From Capra hircus (Eukaryota > Chordata > Mammalia > Artiodactyla > Bovidae), in assembly GCF_001704415.2 (NCBI RefSeq), contig NC_030821.1, positions 38,919,210 to 38,983,209 on the forward strand: a stretch of 64,000 nucleotides of DNA. The letters run 5' to 3'. This document shows, piece after piece, positions 55,801-64,000 of this stretch. The notes under the pieces are model-generated. The model saw only the letters and a list, made by a program, of their open reading frames with translations, ran no database searches and was not told the DNA's origin. Every line of letters begins with the position of its first letter. The first letter of the stretch is position 1. Position numbers and translations under genes: made by a program.

Positions 55801-56544
55801 GCATAGAGCATTCTTTATTTGCATATACATGGTTAATACGGACTGGGGGAGCATTTTGGGGGAGAAGGAGATCTGAGAAGGGGCACAGGAAGACCTTTGC
55901 AAGATAACTTGGGGGCTGTATAATTCTCTTCCTCCCCAGCAACCTCTCCCACGTCCTCCCTCCTCAAGCCTCTAGGACTTCCCTTAACTTCCTTACTTCC
56001 AGAAGAACCTACTCAATAAGAAGGTATATCAAGATGAAGCTCTAACTTGCTTATGTCCACTTGGTTGGATTTTTACCTAATATTCCCTTGTTTCTTCCTT
56101 TTCATTTCTTCATCTTCTTCCTCATCCTACAGTTACAGAATAAGTGGCTTTTTATTCTTTTCCAAAATTTACTCTCCACCCATGTCTGAATCCCAGCTCT
56201 CCCATCTCCCTTAAGACTTTAATCTCTTTATTGTGACTCCCCTCTTTTATTTCCATGTTCTCTTTCTCCACTGGTCCCCCTTCACTCCCTACACCCACGC
56301 TGTGTTCTCAAAAATCCTTCAAGTTTTTACTTTTGTCACGATTCTTTTTTCTACCTCCAATTTTTCTTCTATCTTGATTTCTTTTTTTACCATCAAATTC
56401 CTTGAGTTGTCCACACTTACCATTGTGGCCTTCTTTATATCCGCTATTTTTACACTCGTTGTACTGTTGTTTCTGTTTCCATAGTGACCTCCAAATAGCT
56501 ACATCTAATCAACACGTGTGTGCATGCACGTGATATTTTTGTAT
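55801..56544. other. Unique, pyrimidine-rich sequence
   Basis: No repeat or exon recognised. An 83-codon hydrophobic frame at 56233-56484 reflects T-richness. Confidence 0.4.
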
Positions 56545-57180
56545 ACTTTGTGTAGAGGATCATATTGGGTATGCAATGAGGTAGAGACATCATTCCAGCC
56601 CTCCTGGAGCCTAGAGGCAGAGCAGTTAATACAGATTTACAATACAAGATAATAATTGGTTTATGGATATACTCACAGAGTGTGATGAAATCACAGGGCA
56701 GTCTACCTAGAAGAAATAATAAATGCTTCACCAAGAAGTCAATCCTGGAGGAGGGAAGGAAGGATAAAGGGAGATTCGGATTGACAAATACCCACAATTA
56801 TATAGAAGATAGGTAACTAATAAGAACCTGCTAAATAGCACTGGGAACTCGACTCAATACTCTGTAATGGCCTATATAGGAGAAAAATCTAAAAAACAAG
56901 AGGGGATATACGTATATGTATAACTGATTCACTTTGCTATACACCTGAAACTAACACAACATTGTAAATCAGCTATACTCCAATAACAGTTAGTTTAAAA
57001 AGAAAAAGTCAGTCCTTCAGCTGAGAGTTGCAGGAAGTAAAGGAGATTGATAAGGTTGAAAGTTCTAAGGGCTCTAAGGAAGGAGAGAACTGACATAATG
57101 ATAGAGTAAAGCAAGAGACCTTCAAAGGGATGCAAATGAAAGAGGTGGACAAGGAATTCTTGAATAAGGTGATCCCTGAG
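56545..57180 (-). repeat. Possible L2-like fragment, split by an L1 tail
   Basis: 'tattccagccctcctggagcctagaggcag' and 'gatgaaatcacagggcagtctacc' resemble reverse-complement L2. Similar purine-rich sequence resumes after the L1 tail at 57008. Tentative. Confidence 0.3.
56800..57005 (+). mobile_element. L1 3'-UTR tail
   Basis: 'ctgctaaatagcactgggaactcgactcaatactctgtaatgg' to 'aacattgtaaatcagctatactccaataac'. Confidence 0.85.
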
Positions 57181-57399
57181 CTGGAATTCTGAAACATGGG
57201 TCTGATGTGAGCATTTTGGAAGTCAGAGGGCTAAAAGCCTGAGTCCATGCCGAAAAGACTGCAAAGACTGCAAAAGGCCAGAGAGAATGTCATTTCCAAG
57301 TGGGAAGGCTCCATTTGTTTGAAGGAATCAAACGTGAAAAGGCAACAGCACCTGCACAAATGGCCTTTCTTAGGAGATTATCAGTTAGGCTGTCTCTAC
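57181..57399. other. Unique sequence
   Basis: Nothing identifiable. Confidence 0.4.
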
Positions 57400-57414
57400 C
57401 TTTAATCATATTCT

Positions 57415-57623
57415 TTCCAGGTGGTGCAATGCAGGAGCCTACCAATCCATGCAGGAGACTCAGGAGACACGGTCCCATCCCTCGGTCAGGAAAATCCCCT
57501 GGAGGAGGAAATGACAACCCACTCCAGTATTCTTGCATGGAGAATTCCAAGGACAGAGGAGCCTGGTGGGCTACAGTCCATGGGGTCGAAAAGAGTTGGA
57601 CATGACTGAGTGAGCACACACAG
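57415..57623 (+). mobile_element. Bov-tA SINE with target-site duplication
   Basis: Diverged head, intact body and tail. CTTTAATCATA (57400-57410) recurs as CTTTAATCACA (57624-57634). Confidence 0.9.
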
Positions 57624-57634
57624 CTTTAATCACA

Positions 57635-58757
57635 TGTAGTGCTTTTGCTGAATGAGAACACAGCAAAAGGGGTTGAGGGGCAGTGGGGATTCTGTAAATT
57701 CCCTTTCCTTGCAAACTGCCTCCATCTGCTCCATGTGATTTAATCTGCTCTAAATGAGGGAGGAACTATGTAACCAAACAGGTCTTTTTCCCTCCCTTGT
57801 TTCTATGTATTTTACTCATAAAGCAAACTATTTTGTACACCTTTCCCCTTTTCCATTTCTTAAATTCTCCCTGTCTTCTCCCCTTTGGGTCTTTTGGCAG
57901 ACAGAACGGGAACAATATTCCGTTTGTGAGGGAAAAGAGGACAGAAAGGTTTAGAAACGGAAACAATGCCCCCCAGTAAAGGACTTGTTCTTGGCTTCTC
58001 CCTCTCTGCACCCCACAGAGTTTTTCTGAACGGTATAGGACACTTCCCTTCATCCACTGACCCCAGGGAACCAGGAATGGTTTCTGTTGAGTGGTTTTTA
58101 AATTTCGGCCAATGTCACTATCAATTAGAACATCACACATTAAGAAGCAGGATTGCCCTGTGATCCAAATACAGTAAGCGAACATAAGAGTAAAACTGAG
58201 AGGGGGAAAAATGATTTGGATTTTGATCAAGACTTGGAGCCTTGCTGTTTTTCTTAGACATGCTGTGGCCGCTCCAGGATCAGTAAGGAAAACATTACCG
58301 AATGTTGAGTGAGGCTTAATCCCTGTGGGGAGGACACAAAGCGCAAGGGCCTGCCTTGGGCTGGCAGCCACAGGTAAACAAGACAACACAATAAACGGTG
58401 GAGGGGAACCAGGCTGGAGGAGGAAAATTTAACAACCTGGGGCTCTCTTACCAGAAGAGAATGGTCCCCTTCGCAAGCACCTGCCAACTCCTTTTTAGCC
58501 AGCCATTAGAAATAAGGGGGCTTTAGGGGTAACGCAGTCTCTTTCTGTCTTAAAAGCCTTATCCAGATCACGCAGTTTATTGGCTTCATGAGAAACATTT
58601 CGTTGTGTGTCATGCACTATGCTGTTTGAATGAACTAAAGCCTCCATAAATAACTTATAAATGTAATTTGAATTCTCTGATAATCTAAATGTGGCAATAC
58701 CACTTGTCCTCAGCACAGTTGCAAACTTTGTGAGGTCAGAGACTTAACCACTCGAGC
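57635..58757. other. Repeat-free 1.1 kb
   Basis: No repeat recognised. A 207-codon minus-strand frame (57766-58389) lacks recognisable motifs, and I do not call it a gene. The absence of insertions over 1.1 kb stands out here. Confidence 0.35.
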
Positions 58758-59292
58758 ACGTGTGTGTGCATATGTTTAACTGAGGTGTAATTAACACCTA
58801 TTAACAGATACAGATCTTCAGTATGCAGTTTCATGAGATAGGGCCATTCTGTTCCTTCATGTCACATGACCCTCATTCAAAACAAGTTATAAAACATTTC
58901 CATTATTCTAGAAATTTCCCTCATGACACTTTTCAGTCTTTCCTCATGCCCCCATCCCCAACAAAGCAACCACTTTCTGGATTCTGTCACCTTTGGTTAG
59001 TTTTGTCTGTCTTTGGATTTTATAGAAACAGAGTCAGATGGCTGATGGCCTCTTTGATCTGGCTTCTTTCCTTTACCGTGATGTTTCTGAGAGTGATCCA
59101 CATGATGTGAATATTAGTAGTTTGGTTTTTTATAAGTAATATTCTATTGTATGACTATATTAATAATGTATCCATTCTCTTATTGAAGAACTTTTGGGTT
59201 GATCGACATATCTCTTATCAATAAGTCTCCTTTTGTGGGCATATGTTTTCCTTTCTATTGGGAAATACCTAAGACTGAAATTGCTAGTTCAT
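58758..59292 (-). mobile_element. Old L1, antisense, first segment
   Basis: 'taactgaggtgtaattaacacc', 'gatttttatagaaacagag'-like and 'ttttcctttctattgggaaatacctaagactgaaattgctag' are reverse-complement L1 3' region. The same element continues at 61590. Confidence 0.7.
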
Positions 59293-61588
59293 AGCAAACA
59301 CCCTCTTCCAATAACACAAAAGAAGACTCTACACATGGACATCACCAGATGGTCAACACTGAAATCAGATCGATTATATTCTTTGCAGCCAAAGATGGAG
59401 AAGCTCTATACAGTCAGCAAAAGCAAGACTGGGAGCTGACTGTGGCTCAGATCATGAACTCCTTATTGCCAAATTCAGAATGAAATTGAAGAAAGTATGG
59501 AAAACCACTAGACCATTCAGGGATGACCTAAATCAAATTCCTTATGATTATACAATGGAGGTGAGAAATAGATTTAAGGGACTAGATCTGATAGATAGAA
59601 TGCCTGATGAACTATGGACGGAGGTTCATGACATTGTACAGGAGACAGGGATCAAGACCATCCCCATGGAAAAGAAATGCAAAAGAGCAAAATAGCTGTC
59701 TGGGGAGGCCTTACAAATAGCTGTGAAAAGAAGAGAAGTGAAAAGCAAAGGAGAAAATGAAAGATATAAGCATCTGAATGCAGAGTTCCAAAGAATAGCA
59801 AGGAGAGATAAGAAAGCCTTCCTCAACGATCAGTGCAAAGAAATAGAGGAAAAGAACAGAATGGGAAAGACTAGAGATCTCTTCAAGAAAATTAGAGATG
59901 CCAAGGGAACATTTCATGCAAAGACGGGCTCGATAAAGGACAGAAATGGTATGGAACTAACAGAAGCAGAAGATATTAAGAAGGGGTGGCAAGAATACAC
60001 AGAAGAACTGTACAAAAAAGAGCTTCATGACCAAGATAATCACGATAGTATGATCGCTCACCTAGAGCCAGACATCCTGGAATGTAAAGTCAAGTGGACC
60101 TTAGAAAGCATCACTACGAACAAAGCTAGTGGAGGTGATGGAATTCCAGTTGAGCTATTTCAACTCCTGAAAGATGATGCTGTGAAAGTGCTGCACTCAA
60201 TATGCCAGCAAATTTGGAAAACTCAGCAGTGGCCACAAGACTGGAAAATGTCAGTTTTCATTCCAATCTCAAAAAAAGGCAATGCCAAAGAATGCTCAAA
60301 CTACCACACAATTGCACTCATCTCACATGCTAGTAAAGTAATGCTCAAAATTCTCCAAGCCAGGCTTCAGCAATATGTGAACTGTGAATTCCAGACGTTC
60401 AAGCTGGTTTTAGGAAAGGCAGAGGAACCAGAGATCAAATTGCCAATGTCCACTGGATCATCGAAAAAGCAAGAGAGTTCCAGAAAAACATCTATTTCTG
60501 CTTTATTGACTATGCCAAAGCCTTTGACTCTGTGGATCACAATAAACTGTGGAAAATTCTGAAAGAGATGGGAATACCAGACTATCTGACCTGCCTCTTG
60601 AGAAACCTGTATGCAGGTCAGGAAGCAACAGTTAGAACTGGACATGGAACAACAGACTGGTTCCAAATAGGAAAAGGAGCATGTCAAGGCTGTATATTGT
60701 CACCCTGCTTATTTAATTTATATGCAGAGTACATCATGAGAAACACTGGTCTGGAAGAAACGCAAGCTAGAATCAAGATTGCCAGGAGAAATATCAATAG
60801 CCTCAGATATGCAGATGACACCACCCTTATGGCAGAAAGTGAAGAGGAACTAAAGAGCTTCTTGATGAAAGTGAAAGAGGAGAGTGAAAATGTTGGCTTA
60901 AAGCTCAACATTCAGAAAACGAAGATCATGGCATCTGGTCCCATCACTTCATGGGAAATAGATGGGGAAACAGTGGAAACAGTGTCAGACTTTATATTTT
61001 TTGGCTCCAACATCACTGCAGATGGTGATTGCAGCCATGAAATTAAAAGACACTTGCTCCTTGGAAGAAAAGTTATGACCCACCTAGATAGCATATTAAA
61101 AAGCAGAGACATTACTTTGCCAACCAAGGTCCATCTAGTCAAGACTATGGTTTTTCCTGTGGTCATGTATGGATGTGAGAGTTGGAGTATAAAGAAAGCT
61201 GAGTGCAGAAGAATTGATGCTTTTGAACTGTGGTGTTGGAGAAGACTTTTGAGAGTCCCTTGGACTGCAAGGAGATCCAACCAGTCCATTCTAAAGGAGA
61301 TTAGTCCTGGGTGTTCTTTGGAAGGAATGATGCTAAAGCTGAAACTCCAATACTTTGGCCACCTCCTGCAAAGAGTTGACTCATTGGAAAAGACTCTGAT
61401 GCTGGTAGGGATTGGGGGCAGTAACAGAAGGGGATGACAGAGGATGAGATGGCTGGATGGCATCACTGACTCGATGGACATGAGTTTGGGTGAACTCTGG
61501 GTGTTGGTGATGGACAGGGAAGCCTGAGATGCTGCCATTCATGGGGTCGCAAAGAGTCGGACACGACTGACCAACTGAAATGAACTGA
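59293..61588 (+). mobile_element. BovB LINE, 2.3 kb, longest open RT frames in the window
   Basis: 5'-truncated within the endonuclease ('catagcaaacaccctcttccaa') and inserted into an old L1. SDHELLIAKF-equivalent DNA is at about 59448. The 279-codon frame 59723-60562 covers linker and early RT (GIPVELFQLLKDDAVKVL). The overlapping 301-codon frame 60532-61437 carries RT motifs ACQGCILSPCLF and YADDTTLM (about 60810) and the C-terminal tail CWRRLLRVPWTARRSNQ. The two frames are separated by one small deletion near 60390, and a TAG interrupts the linker at about 59693. It is defective. 'GGIGG' subfamily. Confidence 0.95.
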
Positions 61589-61589
61589 A

Positions 61590-62215
61590 GGTAGACATAA
61601 ATTACATCACAAGACTCTTCCAGTCTTTCAAAGTGATTGCAACATTTTATATTTCTACTAGCAAGGCATGAGCATTTCAAGTATTCTAAATCCTCAACAA
61701 TACATATTGTCAGTCTTTATTTTTCTACCATTTTATTGGGTATGAAATGGTATCTCATTGTGGTTTTAACTTGCATTTCCCTGTGCATTTTTGCATACTT
61801 TTATTGGACAATCATATTTTTTATTTTGTGATGTGTCTTTTCAAGTCTTCTGCCCCCTTTTAACGTAGGTAGTTTGCCTTTTCATTGATAGTTTGTAAAG
61901 TGATTATATATTCTAGCTATGTCTTTGATCAGATACATGTATACAGTTACTTTTGCTATTCTGTGATTTGTCTGTTAATTTTCTTAATGTTGCAGATAAT
62001 ATTAATTTCAGTAGAGTCTAATTTTTTTGGTTAGTGCTTTTTGTATTCATTCTAAGAAATCTTTGTCTACCTCAAAGTTGTAAAGATATTCTATGTTTTC
62101 TTCTAGATTCTTTATGACCCCAGTTTTCGTGTTTAGGTCTATGATGGATTGCAAATTAATTTTTGTATATAAAATGAAATAGAGATTGCATTTTTGTTAA
62201 TATAAACATTCAACT
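61590..62215 (-). mobile_element. Old L1, antisense, second segment
   Basis: 'cattttattgggtatgaaatggtatctcattgtggttttaacttgcatttccctg', then 'tctttgatcagatacatgt' and 'gtttaggtctatgatgg', are reverse-complement L1 ORF2 end or 3' UTR. Confidence 0.78.
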
Positions 62216-62221
62216 GTTCCA

Positions 62222-62435
62222 ACTGTGCTGTGCTTTGTGGCTCGGTTGTGTCTGACTGTTTGTGACCCCACAGGCTGTAACCTGCCAGGCTCCTCTGTCC
62301 ATGAGGATTCTCCAGGCAAGAATACTGGAGTGGGTTGCCATGCCCTCCTCAAAGGGATCTTTCTAACCCAGGGATCAAACCCAGGTCTCCACATCGCAGG
62401 CAGATTCTTTACTGTCTGAGCCACTAGGAAACAAA
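62222..62435 (-). mobile_element. Bov-tA SINE
   Basis: Reverse-complement Bov-tA inserted in the old L1. Head end 'gtctgagccactagg' at about 62414-62428. Confidence 0.92.
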
Positions 62436-62439
62436 ACTT

Positions 62440-62560
62440 ATGAAAAAAAAAAGACTTCTTTCCCTGTTGGATTGACTTGGCACCTTAATTTGGAAATAGA
62501 TTAACCATATATATGTGGATCTATTTCTGGACCCTGTTCTGTTTCATTGTTCTCTTTACC
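62440..62560 (-). mobile_element. Old L1, antisense, third segment
   Basis: 'attgacttggcaccttaatttgg', then 'tatatatgtggatctatttctggaccctgttctgtttcattg', continues the L1 interrupted by the SINE and BovB. Confidence 0.7.
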
Positions 62561-62561
62561 T

Positions 62562-62850
62562 GAAATCAACTCTGAATATCCACTGGAAGGTCTGTTGCTA
62601 AAGCTCTAATAGTTTGGAAAACTGATGTGAAGAGCTGAGCTGACCCATTGGAAAAGACCCTGATGCTGGGAAAGACTGAAGACTAAAGGAGCAGGAGGCA
62701 GCAGGGGATCAGATGGTTAGGTAGCATCACTGACTCAATGGACATGAATTTGAGCAAACTCTGGGAGATAGTGGAGGGTGGAGGAGCCTGGCATTCTGCA
62801 GTCCATGGGGTCGCAAAGGATTGGACATGACTTAGCAACTGAACAACAAC
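62562..62850 (+). mobile_element. Diverged BovB LINE 3' end
   Basis: 'aatatccactggaaggtctgttgctaaagc' to 'gacatgacttagcaactgaacaac'. Several indels; among the older copies here. Confidence 0.88.
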
Positions 62851-63017
62851 AATGTTGTTACTTATATTTTTGTTTCTAAATTCAGAACTGCAACTGCTCA
62901 CATTGCCCACAAGCCAAATCCAAGCATAAAGCCTTTAATAGTACTTACATTTGTGTAGGGGCTGATACTTTTCAAAGCCTTTCTTATACTTACAGTAATA
63001 CGTTAGCAGCATCGTTG

Positions 63018-63228
63018 TCATTGTTTAGTCGCTCAGTTGCGTCCATCTCTTTTGAGACCTCATGGACTGTAGCCCACCAGGCTTCTCTGTCCATGCAATT
63101 TCCCAGGCAAGAAGACTGGAGCGGGTTGCCATTTCCTTCTCCAGGGGATCTTCTCAACCCAGGGATCGAACCCGGGTCTCCTGCATTGTAGACAGACGCT
63201 TTACCATCTGAGCCACCAGGGAAGTCCA
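63018..63228 (-). mobile_element. Bov-tA SINE
   Basis: Reverse-complement Bov-tA, near full length. Flanks GTTAGCAGCAT and ATTAGTAGCAT suggest an imperfect duplication. Confidence 0.92.
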
Positions 63229-63299
63229 TTAGTAGCATTAATGCAGTTGGCTGTCTTTTATGTACTAATATTGCTCTCTGTTCTTCCTACACATTTTTT

Positions 63300-63475
63300 C
63301 TCTTTAATCCTTATGAACCCTTTTACATAATATTATCTTCACTTTATTGATGAAGACACTGAGGTGTAAAGCAGTTGAACTACTCTAGCTTACTTAATAC
63401 CACATAGCCAGTAAGTTCTATATCCGGATTTCAAACCAGTTCAATGGTCTTAAGAGTTTTTGCTATTAATACTAC
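63300..63475 (-). repeat. MIR SINE
   Basis: 'tatcttcactttattgatgaagacactgaggtgtaaagcagttgaac', then 'accacatagccagtaag', are the reverse-complement MIR middle. Confidence 0.7.
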
Positions 63476-63482
63476 CCTCTAC

Positions 63483-63701
63483 TGGGCTTCCCTGGTGGCT
63501 CAGATGGTAAAGAAGCTGCCTATAGTGCAGGAGGATACGAGTTTGATCCCTGGATCAGGAAGATCCCCTAGAGAAGGGAATTGCAACCCACTCAAATATT
63601 CTTACCTGGAGAATTCCATGGGCAGAGGAGCCTGGCGGGCTACAGTCCATGGGGTCACTAAAAAGTCAGACACGACTGAATTACTAATACTTTCACTTTC
63701 A
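63483..63701 (+). mobile_element. Bov-tA SINE, full length
   Basis: GGGCTTCCCTGGTGGCTCAG to 'gacacgactgaattactaatactttcac'. Confidence 0.94.
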
Positions 63702-63787
63702 CTAATGGGGATACAATAAAGTATTGCAATCTACTTTTAGCTAAAATGTGCTTCTTGTAGAAAATTTAGAAAGGGTATTGTTTTAAG

Positions 63788-64000
63788 GGATGAATATCAA
63801 TACCCTCAGATATGCAGATGACACCACCCGTAGGGAAGAAAACAAAGAGGAATTAAAGACCTTCTTGATGAAAGTGAAAGAAGAGAGTGAAAAAGCTGGA
63901 TTAAAACTCAACATTCAAAAAACTAAGATCCTGGCATCGGTCCCATCACTTCATGGCAAATAGATGGGGAAACAATGAAAATAGTGACAGACTTTATTTT
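63788..64000 (+). mobile_element. BovB LINE RT fragment, cut by the window end
   Basis: Starts at the catalytic YADD block ('cctcagatatgcagatgacacc') and runs through the following RT region to the edge. The 3' end must lie beyond 64000. Confidence 0.93.

Noticed and set aside
57766..58389. 207-codon minus-strand frame in repeat-free DNA
   Set aside because: No recognisable motif, no convincing start or splice context. A frame this long is possible by chance in 64 kb. A conservation test could revive it.
60912..61538. 208-codon minus-strand frame
   Set aside because: Antisense shadow of the BovB C-terminal region. Similar shadows appear at other BovB copies (583-1188, 35424-35819, 49514-49915).
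1..64000. CRISPR arrays, operons, phage or bacterial mobile systems
   Set aside because: Repeats are dispersed mammalian retroelements, coding density is minimal, and no prokaryotic gene order, ribosome-binding pattern or array is present.

Overview
This is nuclear DNA from a ruminant (cattle, buffalo, sheep, goat, deer or a relative). Three lineage markers support that: many BovB (RTE-type) LINE copies, Bov-tA and Bov-A2 SINEs, and cetartiodactyl CHR-type tRNA-Glu SINEs. They lie among ordinary mammalian L1, L2, MIR, MER5A-like and LTR remnants. The species cannot be decided from the sequence. There are no operons, tRNA or rRNA genes, CRISPR arrays or prokaryotic features. Repeat family names are from memory of the families, without a library search, and most edges are good to about 10-20 bp.

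Gene content is very low. The only host-gene candidates are one putative 165-bp internal coding exon on the + strand (5359-5523, gene not recognised) and a CpG island of about 0.7 kb (38190-38910) with a little non-repetitive flank, which probably marks a promoter or first exon of unknown direction. The rest looks intronic or intergenic. Nearly all the long open reading frames are decayed BovB or L1 reverse-transcriptase frames or their antisense shadows.

Layout. 0-5.3 kb: L1 end, Bov-tA, 3' BovB, MIR/MER5A/L2 and an ERV LTR piece. 5.36 kb: putative exon. 5.7-8.1 kb: L2, an old L1 split by a Bov-tA, and an internal BovB fragment. 8.5-13.4 kb: old LTR-type repeats and a ruminant ERV LTR split by a Bov-tA. 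13.7-25.3 kb: Bov-A2, L1, a facing BovB pair and MaLR-like pieces. 25.3-29.8 kb: a nest in which an old LTR-like repeat is split by BovB, which is split by a chimeric retro-insertion. That insertion starts with the 5' end of a SPOUT1-like mRNA and ends in L1 plus poly(A), inside a single 14-bp target duplication. 32.4-35.9 kb: a near full-length BovB with a Bov-A2 near its 5' end and a deletion in the linker. 37.6-39.3 kb: CpG island region. 39.8-53 kb: many SINEs, 3' BovB copies and a 2.1-kb BovB split by a three-unit SINE. 53-64 kb: L1 tails, an old L1 split by a 2.3-kb BovB that holds the longest open RT frames here, and a BovB running off the right edge.

By my tally 14 BovB copies cover about 14.6 kb, roughly 23% of the window. 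They fall into at least two 3'-end subfamilies. No previously undescribed cellular system was found. The most unusual object is the SPOUT1/unknown/L1 chimera at 25812-27683.
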